DNA of 64,000 nt from Colias croceus (GCF_905220415.1 NC_059539.1:5518001-5582000); one strand, 5' to 3'. Shown: positions 37,217 through 50,202, counted from the stretch's first letter. Program-made: numbers and translations. Notes: generated from the letters alone by a model not told the origin.

Positions 37217-37390
37217 CTAGCTGTCCCGGCAAACGTTGTACTGCCTTATTCTTATCACTTAGGATTATGAAAAATATCTATATATTGGCCGATTCTCAGA
37301 TGTACCCAATAGAAGAATCGGTCAAGCCGTTTCAGTGGAGTAGTAGTAACTAACATTGTGACAAGAATTTTATATAGCTACACGATATAT
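37217..37390 (-). mobile_element. Non-autonomous Helitron, CCGGGACAGCTAG family
   Basis: The + strand reads CTAGCTGTCCCGGCAAACGT at its left border, which is a minus-strand Helitron 3' end (ACGTTTGCCGGGACAGCTAG). The body contains CCGATTCTCAGATG and GTCAAGCCGTTTCAG. The other border, near 37390, is approximate. It is related to 50203-50307. Confidence 0.65.
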
Positions 37391-38419
37391 ACGTAATTAT
37401 ATTTTTTGAAATTAGTTAAGTAGTTTAAGTGCTTTTTTAATGATCCGTAGCGACATTGATTATATTATTATTAACGAACTACAATAAAGTATGCTGTCAT
37501 ATTTTAAGTTCAATTTTTTTTATCCTTGTCATAATGTTACGAAAATAGAGTAAGGTGTAATTTCATAGGGAATGTAATATGAGTTGCATGCCTTTCACGA
37601 AATTTATTCAATGTATGTTAATTTATATGCCATCAAAATATGTTTCGTATGTGACAAAAACAAAATACGAGACTATGTATATTATTTTCTTATTAATAAT
37701 ATTTAGTTAAGGATTTTTTTTATTTCATGTTGCTTCAAATAAACTTTGTACCGATTGGTACTGTATTGTTTTTCAGTAGCAAATGAAATAACTAAGTTGA
37801 ATGTTATAATTTAATTCATCAAACTGTCAGTGTTAGCGACAGCTAATCTGAATGCATTATCTGAAAGTTTTCTATTACGTTTATTAACCGACTTCAAAAA
37901 AAAGGAGGAGGTTATCAATTCGGCCGGTATATTTTTATCCCTGTTACAATCTCTTTTCAAAAAGTACTGGTGCTTGCTTATTACATTCTTTCATCAATTA
38001 TTATAATTTTAATTTATTATAAAACGAAACGTTCACTCTAATATACCAGAAGAATTGAAACATGAATAACCCGTGTGAAAATTAATATTTCGACGTCCTA
38101 TTTTCCTTGTGTGAAGCAGTACATAATATGAAGAGCGGATATTATTTTCAGTACAGACGTATTGTGCCTTTATAACGAGACGGTTGACGAGTTGCTATGA
38201 TATGTAAAACAAGTTTATAGAATTTTTAATGGGCTGTTCGTTCAATTTAAAATTAATATTGTTTTTAAATAACTTCTTCACAATTTTCGTTGTTTATTAT
38301 AGCGCCTATTGTAAAGTTAGATACTAAAGGTTAATAACTTAATAAGGTAAAGTTTAAACGGATTTAATATGTAATATACTGTCACTTTTAAGCTTTAGTG
38401 CGATGAAAATATTTAAAAA
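37391..38419. other. AT-rich non-coding DNA
   Basis: Apart from the interspersed repeat at 37886 I see nothing here. Confidence 0.4.
37886..37945 (+). repeat. Interspersed repeat AACCGACTTC..GGAGGAGGTTATC
   Basis: The core AACCGACTTCAAAAA, then GGAGGAGGTTATCAATTCGG, is found again at 45978-46030. The motif is widespread in lepidopteran genomes as I recall; the element type is not clear to me. Confidence 0.6.
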
Positions 38420-39073
38420 ATCAAGACGCAGTGGAGAAGCGACCGTGTCTTAAGTGTGAGCGTCGCGACAAATGCGTGTGTGGGTCGGCCACCCGGCGGG
38501 TGCCGCGGTGGTTTGGGCGGGGTGTATCGATCACCGGCGGGCGCGTGCGCTGCGGTGTCTGCTGCGGGCGGCATCCCTAGTGACTTCACTCAGCTTCACC
38601 CGCGCAGTCCGCAGCTGGCCGCCCGGCGAGCGACTGCCTGCAACGAATCGTCTCAACGCCCGCGCCGTCGCCAACACCCGCAACATTTGACACTTGGCGT
38701 AGCGCGCGATAACATTACGATAACCTTACCTCGATTAGGAATTGCTCTTATGTAAAAAACTGGAACTTTATTGGCCTACCGCTAGAAACTTTTACTGGAA
38801 TGTTTATAATTTTTTTAAACATTAATCACAACGATTTTTTTCGCCATAATATGACAAACTATGTTCAATAAATAGTAAGGCTCGTGTTGTGCTGTAAGAT
38901 AAAACGATAATTGTGTGCATTTTATTTTCGAGTGATCGTGAATGTGATAAGAAAAAGGACACTCGGAAGCTTGCTTACGAGTTCACGGCTCGTTAATTCG
39001 GTGGAGGAGAAAAGCCGAAAAAAGAGGTCTTCGCCTACGTCCGCTCATCGGAGTGATAAAATTTATGACAAAC
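38420..39073 (+). promoter_or_regulatory. GC-rich island, possible promoter/first exon of an unseen gene
   Basis: The segment 38430-38710 is strongly GC- and CpG-rich in an otherwise AT-rich region. A second, moderately GC-rich patch at 38930-39073 ends in ATGACAAACG|GTAAGG, a good splice donor at 39074 (GT 39074-39075). This looks like a 5' UTR exon with or without a start codon. No downstream coding exon could be assigned in the window. Overlapping frames of 99 and 72 codons in the GC-rich part show no family resemblance and probably reflect base composition. Confidence 0.3.
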
Positions 39074-41416
39074 GGTAAGGAGCGTATACTGATAAGGGTC
39101 GCGCGTTATCTCGGCGGACGACGGTGGCTAAACTGTGTGCAGAAAGAGCAACCTTACTCCAAACACCAATATTATCCAGCCTTAATTATATCTTTGAGAG
39201 GCATTCTAATTCTGGAAAATTTTGACGTTATTTTTAATTTCTTTTTTTATTTCGGGATTAGATACTGCCTGTATTATAATTTTAAAATTAAATAATAGCT
39301 TAGATATTATTTTTTGTTTAAATTTGTATTCACTTTTTTGTTATGAGGCAATCATGAGGCAATGTATTACCTATTACCTGTCAAACCTCTGTCACGGATC
39401 TTTTAATCGAATAAGCAATAACAGCGTGTAATACAGGTTCGTCCTATTTAGGCCTCGATTTGGATGATTTATCAATTTAGGTATTTGGTTGTTTAATCTG
39501 ACGGTTCGATTTGAAAACCGTCCTGCAAAATGTTTGGCGTGGATTAATATTTTTTTGCTTGCTTATCCTTTTTCGGGTTACGGCTGAAGATTAATCAATT
39601 GCAATCGACGCAATTTCATTTCCCCTGAGTATTTTCCTAGTCTTATGCAAGTAAATAAAAACAGCTTCTATGATCTAAAGATTTTACGACTATCCGGCGG
39701 TTGGAATATCATCCCTAGATCTAGGATTATGATGAAAAACTTCAAACAATGAACCCAAGAAAGGCCTCTAGAGATAAAATATCTCGTTATTGTCATGATT
39801 CGAAGTAGTAAAACTTTCCTCGAGGTTTATTTTGCGTAATATTTTTTTGCTCAGATTTATTGTTTGTATTCTTACACCTTTTAATTACGAGGAAAACGTA
39901 ATTATTTTTGTTATTTGAGACTTTGAGACTTGGATAAATAACAAACGCAAAAAACATTGCTTGCTTATACTATTCGCTCGAATTTCGTAACAGTAGACGC
40001 ACTAAAGGTTTTGCTTTGGTGTCAGTTTACTCAAATACACATATATCAAATTTCTTTCGTATAAACGATGTGACCTTTATCCTTATTCTTAAATCATGTT
40101 TAGAAAGTCTTGCGTTATTGTTGTCAAGAAGCAGAAACAATAATCAATTCATCGTACATTTTAATATCGTTTTATACAAACTACTAAAATTGAACTATTA
40201 TACAAAATTGAACTAACTAGTGACTGAACCAAGGATCTGAATCTGAACTCTGAAAGCCCCGTCGCCCGTATTTTACGACGCCTTTTTTATTTCAAAAATT
40301 TTTAAGTCTTCAATGTTACCTAGTTATTATGTTAATTCCAATGGACATTATCACAGTTTTTGCCTTTTTGAATAGGTATATCAATGCAACGATTTCTATG
40401 TTATCATCATAAGCGTATCCTGAATTCCAAAAGTATGTTGCGATCGGTAGTGGCTACCCCGTGGGACGATGTGGCATAGTATTGGGTTCATTCGTTCATT
40501 CTAGTGACCACTGCACTAATCTAAGTACTTCACATTCTTATTTCACAAAAAACAACGTCTTCAATTTTAAAAAGAGCGCAATACAGAGCCAAATGTATAT
40601 TTTTTTTTACTAAGATTAGATTGAATATTCCTGATGTGTGTATAATGTATATTCCTGTTATTAAGCTATCGAAGTTATCCCTATAACGTAAGTCGGTACG
40701 CATGGTCGCACAATAGGGACCTATAGATTTGTTGAGTAGTGAAAATGTTTAAATAGGTACTTAGTTTTACTTCAGTTAAACCGTAAAGAAGCGAAGCGTA
40801 AAATTGAAATATATTTATTAAATACTTATTATTTTCTAGTTCTGACATCGAAATATAAAGGTGTGCAAATCGTTTGTAGTGATCTATAAAATGGGCATGG
40901 ACGCATCGACAAAAGACGGCGGCGGGTGTTCGAGAGGGACGCAGGTGCTATGCAATTATAAAGTGAATTCCTTGCAAACCATTCTCAGTATAAAATCTGC
41001 AGATGACTGATATTTTTAAAACTATGACGAAACGATAAGCTGTGTAGTTTTTATGACAAAAAGTCGTAGAAAATAACTCATTTTGCACGTTTGTCGATCG
41101 AATTGGAGAATGTTTTAATAAAACCCTCTAGCAGAAGGACCTATACTGCTTCGTCAGAATTACGCTCGTATAATGATTATGATTCAAGGGTTTTTCCTTA
41201 TATCTATTCTCAGTTATATTAAGAAAACGGTGCTTAAATCACTCGGCTAATAATTGAGTAGTAAGTATCGTCACTTGACCGACCCTCACTCCTGAGTCTT
41301 GATAAGCCTACGATAATCCATAGTTGTCGAGTCAGTTTGACTTCACTAAATCTCTACCGTAGCTTGAAGAATTATAATATTTTTTCTATTCAGATGGTAA
41401 AAAATGGACATTTTAT

Positions 41417-41561
41417 TAAAGTGAAACTTTTATTACATCGTCTCAAACTTTTTGGTCTGTGTAGCGCATGTCGCGTGACGCACGATACGTACGATAATTA
41501 TCGTACAAATACGATAATTTTTAGTTAAATGTCTATAGTGTGAAAAAAAGTTTCACTTTTA
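41417..41561. mobile_element. Short MITE-like unit with GTGAAACTTTT ends
   Basis: TTAAAGTGAAACTTTTA at the left pairs with AAAAGTTTCACTTTTA at the right, enclosing about 110 bp. The interior contains GCGCATGTCGCGTGACGC and a palindrome. A TTAA sits at the left border only, so a piggyBac-type origin is not established. Confidence 0.5.
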
Positions 41562-42511
41562 CCGTGGTTTCATAAAACCACACAACATTTTTTTCTATCT
41601 TTCAAAATGAAATAGCAGTATTCAGAAGCCACTACAACCTTTAATATATGAGGCGATAGCACGAATTAGGATTATTTTAACGGGTCGTTTATTTTTAAGC
41701 ATTTTTTTAAGATAGTGCTCATGTTTGGTAAATGGTAATTTTTTGATGAGAATAAAGAATTTAAACGGAAGAAGCCTATGTAATGCAATGAAATAAATAA
41801 CTGCCATTCGCCCATTCCATCCCTCCAATAAATTATTCTTGGATTCCATCATGTTTTGCCTTAAAGCACACAAATATTAAGAAAAAATGAGATTAATATA
41901 CGTTATAAAACAAATACAACTAAAATACAAAGTACAATTACATCTAAGTTACATATCATTCTGTAAATTTTGTTTTGTGTGCATTGTACATTGTAAGTGT
42001 TTTCTATTCTATTCTAAGTTCTACAACCATTATTCTAGAATAAAACATTTCTGATGTTGCATTGGATTTATTACCATAATGTGTAAGTGTCCCCTAATGC
42101 ACATTCTTTATGTATTTATTCAATGTAGACGAGTTAGTGTTAGGGAGCGATTTTGCGAGTGAATCGAAAGAATGAATAGATTGTGGGTGCGGTTCGTTTC
42201 ATTCCATAAAGCTTAAAGATCATTTCTCACGTCTGAAATAATTTATTTATAGTAACAAATTCGACTTTTGTTTTCCAGCAAATGCCTAAGTAAATAATAT
42301 GTTTCACTGTAAACAACATGGTACCGAGATAAAGCTCCTTTGTTCATCATTAAGAATTACATTTTAATTTTCTTAGTCTTATCCATTGTTATATTGTTGG
42401 CTGTTGCCCGTTGTCTCGGAATTTATGAAAAGAATATTTAGGTATGTATAATATTCTGAACAAATTCTGAGGTAGTATTTTCTAGGGTTTGATTTTACGC
42501 GAGTATTATAC

Positions 42512-42634
42512 ATTTAGAAATTAAAGACAGTCTCCCCGTGACCACGCTCGCTGTAAAGTGTTCGAAACGTCGGGAAAATAATAGAATGAATAAATCGCGT
42601 TTAAAATCCGTTAAAAAGTCTTTAATTTCTAAAT
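42512..42634. repeat. Unit bounded by a perfect 17-bp inverted repeat
   Basis: ATTTAGAAATTAAAGAC at 42512-42528 and GTCTTTAATTTCTAAAT at 42618-42634 are perfect reverse complements. Between them lies TGTTCGAAACGTCGGGAAAA, a motif I remember as part of dispersed lepidopteran repeats. No protein is encoded. Target duplications are not clear. Confidence 0.65.
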
Positions 42635-44473
42635 TCTGAGGTTCTTTTTCCCATCGTGAATATTACGTGTAGCATTCATTCTAGTCACGCGCGTAAGCGC
42701 TGTTTATCCACATTCGCTTGGGCGTACGCAAATAATAGGGTAACTTCTCGCATTTACCCGACCTACGCTCAGCACTTTATTTTACACTCCTTTCATGCAC
42801 CTGAAAGACGCTCAAACTTTCTTTGGTCATTAGCTCTAATCTTTTTTCCATAACGTACTTATAGACGAAATAAAACTGTTCAAATTATATTATGTACAGC
42901 TTAAATTAAATAAACTTTCTAGACTGAATGCAATATATGTACCTACGTCTACGTGGTAAGTAGGTATATGTATGAGCGGTGTAGTTTTTCAAATTGGTTA
43001 TGAATTAATTAATATTTATTTACAAATCCATACGGATTCACAGTTAAATGAAATGCATGTTCTCTAAAGAATCCGTAAAAGGACAAAACTAAACTCCGTA
43101 GAAGGACATTAGCTTTTTCTCTAAGATCGCCTCTTATAATTATTTATATTTGTAGAAAAATAATCTGTTATTATAGTTATAAGAAACGTTGTTTTCTTTT
43201 TCAGAATTAAAAGGAAATTATTAATGATGTTGGTTTGGATAAAATCCGACAAAAACGACGGACATTAATTGCTTTTAATAATGTAGACCTTTACCCCTTG
43301 CCCATCGTTTAAGAGGTCGTATATAGAAACAAAAGTGTCACCTCCGGAAACTATTACTTATTTTGGGTTTTTACTTGATTTATAAACGAGAATGTTTAAA
43401 AATATATCATAATATAGTAAAATTTGTATTAATTTATGAGATTTTATTACAAAATACATTTATTTTTCACGTTATATAGTTTATATAAATAATTTTATAA
43501 CATTTAACTCTGGCAATAACTAAGTTCATGAGAAGCACTTTAATTTCAGTTTTATTGAAAAATGTTCATAGTTTCTTGAAAAATTCTGCGAACGATTTAA
43601 TTCGATGAATTCTGCAATTCGTTATTTTCATGGGTGAGAAATCGATAAAGATAAGTATCATCGAACAGAATTGGTTTTCAACATTTCACGGCTTGGTAAT
43701 ATGGCCTAAATAATAGATAGACTATATAATATATATTTTTTATTGATAAATTTGGTATGAAGTTAAAGTCAATTTTGCAAAAATTACACACGCAGTAAAT
43801 AAATAAAAAAATTCAAAGTAAATATAAAGCTTTATCATGAATTTACTTACGTGAATTTTCATATAATTTTTAGAAAGGTACTAACCATCATTACTTGTAA
43901 AGTTAAGGTAGAGTTTGTTTTTTATTAAAAAATCTGTAAATTATGTTGAAATTGGCTAATAGGCGGCCGCGGTCGACTGATTTGAATAATTTTTACATAG
44001 TGGAAATGTCAAGAAACTTATAGAAGCATTCAAGAAGCTTATATCTAATACACTGGAGATTTCGGTATGAACATTGACGTGTAACAAGAAAATATTGCCC
44101 AGTTCATGTTTTTTATCACTTTCACACCTAACTTGGTATTGCCACTGTTAATACGAAGTTTTCCCAAGGCTACTATGTATGCTGTAATATTCTGTGCAAA
44201 AGGTTAGTTTTTGTACATGAGTTTGTTGATAAATTGCCAACAACGTCATTCAGAAGCATTGTTGGATGAGACAATTATTATTTATGCTAAATAAACAAAG
44301 TATCTGAACCAATTATTAAAAAGCGATACTCCCTGATATTGGGTAGTCACCATAATAAAATTGTAGCAACTCTCACTTTGTCAATATGGCATGTGTGTCA
44401 AAAAAATTGCGTCGCTTCGAATATTTAAGTTAATATTGTTGCTTATTTAATGAATATTTTCCGAATATAAAGA

Positions 44474-44994
44474 ATGCATTGTATTGTGCAAAATTGCAGA
44501 AGTGTTTGGACACCAAATTCTGGCATAGAATTTCACAGGCAAGTGTATATTTACGTTATTTACAATATTCCTCAATACTCCTGCATTTACCTGTTTAGAA
44601 TCATTTCAATGGCAAAAATTGTCTAATTTAGCATCATTTTAGTAAGCAGTCATGTTAAATTTGTTATTTCCCTAATACTTTATCATTTTTCAACAAGTTT
44701 TCAATAAACAGATTTAACAAGTAAGGTAACCATGATGACGAGTTTTTATGGATAGCGAAGAGAATATATTGTAATAACAATATTATGATGAAAATTTAGA
44801 ACACCATTTTAAAGATTGTTACTAGTAATGAAACAACACATGACATCGGTATTGCACTCACATGTAGTTATAAGATTGTTCGTTTTTACATTGAAATTTA
44901 TACTTTTTTAACTTACCTCATATTTTTTTGTTTTACGTATTTCAGCTTTCCAAAAAGTAAAATAAAAAGAAATATATGTGCCCATCAAGGTTAC
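44474..44994 (+). pseudogene. Degenerate THAP domain gene
   Basis: ATG at 44474 starts a 21-codon exon, MHCIVQNCRSVWTPNSGIEF then H, ending CACAG|GCAAGT (a GC donor at 44539). The TTTCAG acceptor at 44940-44945 joins in frame to S-FPKSKIKRNICAHQGY and a stop. The Cys-x4-Cys at the N-terminus, the spacing to FH and the FPK block fit the first half of a THAP zinc finger (C2CH). The distal Cys-x2-His pair and the rest of the protein are missing. Confidence 0.5.
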
Positions 44995-45192
44995 TGAGGA
45001 TTACGGCCCAGAAAAAAATACCTTTTGAAAAATAAACTTTGTAAAGTTAGCTGAAATTTGTGCAAGGCTGCTATAAACATATAATTTTTCTTTGATGATT
45101 CTGGCTTGAAATTGACCCGTCGAAGCAACGCGTTTAAAAAGAAGATCTGAGTAGCTAACAATTTGGTAAACAGCATCTGATGCAAAACACAA
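44991..45192 (-). pseudogene. Minus-strand coding remnant inside the THAP element
   Basis: The minus-strand frame from 45192 reads CFASDAVYQIVSYSDLLFKR, then VASTGQF, for about 63 codons. It resembles the C-terminal region of transposases of THAP-bearing elements only in general pattern, so the assignment is weak. It runs opposite to the THAP exon, which suggests an internal inversion or two different elements. Confidence 0.25.
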
Positions 45193-45977
45193 CTTTCCTC
45201 TATTTACAAAGGATGTTCAAGCTTTGTAGCCAAAAGTTATTTATAACTATCATTCTATACCAATTAAAATTGTATGTACCTACCTATAAAGTATGACCAT
45301 AATATTATAATATAAATACTGTTAAAAATATATGTCGTTATTATTTATAGACCATGATTTTTAGTTTTTTCTATTTTGAAAAATCCTGAATTTACAAACC
45401 AGCGTGGTCACTCGACAGAAAGAGACAAATAACATGACTGACGTCATTGAATGTCATAGTTTCTTGTTTCAAGTTAATGGTCATAGTGCAATCTCCAGTG
45501 TATTAGAGGATATAAGCTTCTTGGAAGCATTTCAATATTGAAAGACAGCGTACATCAAATCAGATTAGTATTTTAATATGGTGTACTGGCTTTATAATCT
45601 ATACGAATCTAATATTAACTCACTATTAACTTATCGTGCACTCAATTTCGTAGTAGTGATGTAAGCCTCTCACTGTCACCCGTATCCAATGGCAACAGGT
45701 GCATCAGACACATGAATTATGAACGACAGGTCATGCCGCTAATTGATACTTGAACTATCCACTTTTGGCCATGCTTCGATGTGGCTGACATCTGACTTTA
45801 TGTAGCGTCCATTTATTTTTGATTATCGAACTAGTGTTAAATTCAGTCTCATTAATTTTATGTTATTCGGTAAAACCACAGTTGACAGATATATACTACG
45901 TACATACAGTTAGGAAACTAAGCCCCTGCGATGAAATTATGACGTATAGCTATAGGGCTGTTACCTTTTTGATATTT

Positions 45978-46030
45978 AACCGACTTCAAAAATGGAGGAG
46001 GTTATCAATTCGGCCTGTATATTTCTGTTT
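45978..46030 (+). repeat. Second copy of the AACCGACTTC..GGAGGAGGTTATC repeat
   Basis: It matches 37886-37945 over about 50 bp, including GGAGGAGGTTATCAATTCGG, with a two-base shorter A run. Confidence 0.6.
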
Positions 46031-47761
46031 GCTTTTTTTTCACAGTTGACTTTGTGGTAATTTTGAGATTAAAACCCGTTAAAATTAAAAAATGGTGTAG
46101 CCTAAATATGAATTTACAAGAAGAAACAATCTCAATAAAATATATACCTTGTAAAAGTAAATAGGTACGTTTTTTTCAGTGCTATATTTCGAAATCTTGT
46201 CTTTTTTGGACGCCGAAGGCTATTTTAATGTAGGTACCTACCTAAATTATTTATAATGCTTGATATTTGTATGATACATATAAGTATTCAATAATTATTT
46301 TAAACCAGAATTAACAATACTTGTATGTAGGTATACCTACTAAATTATTTTTAAAACGATAAATTAAATTAAAAAACACAAAATATGCAAAAATAAATTA
46401 AAATTATTATTATACGAACATAGAACCTCCTTTTATATAACCTTTTTGTTTTAGGATGAAAAAGAAAATAGTTTGACAGGCTTAGTGCTTGACAAAGTGG
46501 TAAAGTCACGTATCGATAAAAATACAATAATTATTATAATATCTATCTTTTTCTTCCCTAATATTTACGTAATTATGCACATAAATTTAAACAAGATTTT
46601 TTAAGGTTTCCATTTTTTAGATTTTCGTGCTCTTCTAGATTGCGTAAAAAATAGATGCGGTCTTTAAACAGACTGGACTCCTAATAGGTACTATTTGTAG
46701 CTATCATTTTGGTAGAAAATATGTCAACATAATTTAAAACTCATACTGCCATATCTATAGAAATTAAAAAATAGTCTCTTTTTAACTTGTAGTCAGATAC
46801 GATACAGATATATATTTATTGAAAGGGCTACAAACTGAAACAATCGATATTTATTTAATGTGAAATGACATCACTTAAAACTTTTTTCCATACTATATTC
46901 AAAATCTGTGGATGTGTCACCCGCTACTATCGATCCCCCTCAATACCCTCGAAAACACGCTTTATGGGGGGGGGATCCATTTCGAACATTTTGTATGAAG
47001 TTTCCTTACTGTATGTATCTGTATATTGTGGTAAAACATTGATCCGACGATCTCTGTATGCTATATTCTGATGATGTTTTAATATACGGACAATAAAGAC
47101 GTATTTTAATATTTCAAGTTTCATTTACACTGTTCTAATAGAAGTTCTTTTACTTGTATTTAGTTCACCACACGCAGTGTACACTGATGCTATCTATTTT
47201 ATACTTACACATATTCAGAATGTAATTAAATCACAGAGGTTCTAACGTCTACTTAAAAACACTACGTGATTCTCGTGCTAGTAGGAACAGAAAGGCGAGA
47301 ATGTTAACTTCAGCTTTTAAATTCAAGAGAACGATGTCGGAAAACAAAACTATCGTTTACCTTAGTTCAATCCTTTGTTCACACATACAATGGTATTAAA
47401 GACTCCGATAAGAAGACAAAGTCTATGCATGTTTCGGATCTGTAAGACGTAAGAATGGAGAGAGTAAAACTTCAATTTTTACTTAATTAAATATAATACT
47501 AACATATAGAGTGTAATCATAAATTATAATTGTGCTACAGGACAATAATTATCGTGATATTTTTTTTAAGCTATTGCATAGCTTCTATCGCGGGCCTTGA
47601 GCGCGGGGACCGAATCCAGAAATTCCGTAACGAAAAAACCTCACGCTCCCCACTCCAACAGGCACGGAGGTGTGATAGCTTTACCGCGGCAGTCCCCGAG
47701 TGCCACACGTCTTTTTTTATTAATAAATACCTATTATCATAAAGAACAATTTGTATCAGAA

Positions 47762-47791
47762 ATACTCATTGAAAATTTTTTCAATGAGTAT
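47762..47791. repeat. Perfect 14-bp palindromic hairpin
   Basis: ATACTCATTGAAAA pairs with TTTTCAATGAGTAT around a 2-nt centre. Confidence 0.75.
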
Positions 47792-50008
47792 ACCTATCCC
47801 TGAGTGTAGGTACCACTTATATTGGTTAACTTATTCTTGTTCTAGAAATTTAATTACAACAAATGTACGACTGAGAATGACAGTTTTATTGTGTTATGAT
47901 TTATAGAAGGTAATTAAGAAGAACCTCATTTATCATAACCGACCTGCGTTCAACGCAGGCATTGCGTTTATTTGGTCCATTTTTAGGTAAAATTGTTTTT
48001 GTTATTGTCTTTTCTTTACACTAATAATATTCAGTAGCCTTAAATATGAACTGCCAGTTAAAGCTTTGATTGCTGAAACTAAACTATTCATGGAATTATT
48101 TATACATTTCGTATTTAATTAAAACTAATTAGTTGTTAAGTGTAGCGTTAACTGCGTTGATCAAATGCTGCATGCGTTACTATGTATATGTGGGCGTAAT
48201 TGAATAATATAATATTTGCTTGTGTGATTTGTAATTAAATGTTTGCTTACAATCTTTGTGGTTCGGGTGTCACTTTAGCCCGACTCGAGATTCATTCCTA
48301 ATTAATTAATTGATCGGTTGTTGACAGTTGTCAATTGTCCGGAAATTAATTGGTATTAAGTAGGTTTAGGTAATGTTTAATTAAATATGTACGTTTGATT
48401 TATAGTCGGTCAATTCTTAGGGATTTCTCTAAGATAAATTTTCTTAATAGGTTAGTGGTTTAATATTATTCAAGTACCTTCGATTTATAAACATTCGAAC
48501 ACGTAGACACTTTAGAAAAAGGAATAGACACGAAACAAATTATTCGATGTCCTGAATGAATAAGTTCTTTGATTTATATAAAATATAAATGTAAGCTGTA
48601 CGATAGATATATTTAAATACCTTTTAACATTTGTTTTAAACAGGAAAATTAATAATTAATGTGTTCAAAATCATCGTTTATTGTATTTACCCAGTTAATT
48701 GAGAACATCAGAATGGCTGATGTTTAAAATGTGATCGGTAGTTAGTGTTAATTCTGTCAAACAAAATGTCACACGAAACCGCTGCTTTCATGAAAATATC
48801 GGTTATATTGTTGGAAAACTCGGGCTATTAACCGCTTTATAAATCTAAAAATGATTAGCAATTATCAATTAAGTTAATATGAAAGTGCAACATACGCATT
48901 TTATAGCTCATTCGATTTTTATATTTGACATTTTGAGTTTTCGACTGGGTACCTACGTAATTAAATGACCTAGAAAGAAATGTTTTTGACTTGGTCATTT
49001 TTTTTGCACGCTCTAGCGTAAAGTCATGGTGAATTTTAGCTTTTTCGTTAAATATTTCATATGGATGTGATATATTTTTTCACGTTAACTGGTTTATTTT
49101 TTTCAGTTATTATTAATACTATTTAATATTCACAATTAACACAAAGAAAACAGATGAGTAACGAATAAATAAAGGAATAATGCAGAAGAAATCAAGTAAA
49201 AACCAAATTACATAGCCCCAAATTTATCAAACAACTCTTTGTTTATATTCGCGGTTAATTATATTCATTAATAGAATCTATGTGACAAGTGTACTGGTAA
49301 ATTGATGCCGACATTGTGTTCATGGACAGATGGAAATGCAATTATGCAACTCAGCAGCAAGGTGTCATTCATATGAAATTTGATGTCAGTGCACTCGCGT
49401 TATCAAAAGCGCGTTACAATGCATTATGTACTATTTCATAGTATACCTATAACTATTTTTTCTTAACAAGAATTACGAATTTAAGACGTCGAAACATTTT
49501 GAGAAAAAGGAAATAAATGAAAACACTCTATGAAAGGCTTTATACCAGCTTTTACTCAGTGGAAAGTTCTGAATAAACAAAAATAACACAATCGAATTTG
49601 AGGTTCTCCTTCTTTGAGGTCGGTTGAAAATAAACGAGTTTGCTACCTAAAAATGAATTGAAAAATCAGATACAAAATTTACAAAAACTCCAGCCGTTAT
49701 TTTAAGCATTGTTCATATATATTTTCTTCTATTGTAGAAAATACATAGTGGTTTACCCTTGTTTACTTGTTACCACAATAAATATGACTATTATAATAAA
49801 AGTTAATTACTGCAATTGCTTAACACGTTTTCGTATCAATAATTCTTTTTTACGTAAATTATTCTCTGTAATTTAATGTTCTTGTACAAACTTTATCGAT
49901 TGTTATTATTATTCAAACAATAAACTAACTACAAAATAAATTAACATAATTTAGTTACTACAGGTAAACTATTTGATGAAGTTTTAATTTTGAGTGTTTT
50001 CTTGACGA

Positions 50009-50048
50009 GAATTCAGAAACCACGGAAATCTCCGTGGTTTCTGAATTC
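50009..50048. repeat. Perfect 18-bp hairpin with 4-nt loop
   Basis: GAATTCAGAAACCACGGA pairs without mismatch with TCCGTGGTTTCTGAATTC; the loop is AATC. The stem is too short for a classical pre-miRNA. Confidence 0.85.
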
Positions 50049-50092
50049 AATTAATTTTAAAGTGATCATCTTAATCATTACGTAATAATTTA

Positions 50093-50143
50093 CAACGTTT
50101 GGAAGAACGTTAATATCTGACATTTACGTTCTTCTAAACGTTG
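50093..50143. repeat. Second near-perfect 18-bp hairpin
   Basis: CAACGTTTGGAAGAACGT pairs with ACGTTCTTCTAAACGTTG with a single G-T wobble, across a 15-nt loop. It begins 44 bp after the preceding hairpin and shares no sequence with it. Confidence 0.82.
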
Positions 50144-50202
50144 TTCCTTTTTGGGCCAGTTTAATTTATTTTCAATCTACACATAGAACCATATTTATAA
50201 AA

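Larger units (their letters stand above)
39074..44000. other. AT-rich non-coding DNA with two short inverted-repeat units
   Basis: No gene was recognised. The units at 41417-41561 and 42512-42634 are listed separately. ACGATAATTATCGT at 41490-41503 is a perfect palindrome. Confidence 0.4.
44001..45560. mobile_element. THAP-domain (P-element-like) transposon relic
   Basis: Inverted arms at about 44022-44092 and 45463-45537 share AAGAAGCTTATATC, TAATACACTGGAGATT and AACAAGAAA, with about 70-80% identity overall. Inside are a THAP-like exon pair on the + strand and, on the minus strand, overlapping open frames at 44991-45192. The element has the length of a deleted P-like transposon. The superfamily call depends on the THAP exon alone. 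Confidence 0.5.
45561..50202. other. AT-rich non-coding DNA with repeats and hairpins
   Basis: The AACCGACTTC repeat recurs at 45978-46030. A GC-richer patch at 47588-47712 contains TTGAGCGCGGGGACCG but no exon. A palindrome at 47762-47791 and two hairpins at 50009-50143 are listed separately. Confidence 0.4.

Noticed and set aside
38456..38755. 99-codon ORF in the GC-rich island
   Set aside because: Overlapping open frames in several phases in GC-rich DNA point to composition, and no domain is visible.
41622..41873. 83-codon minus-strand ORF
   Set aside because: No homology pattern recognised, no splice or promoter context; length is within chance for 64 kb.
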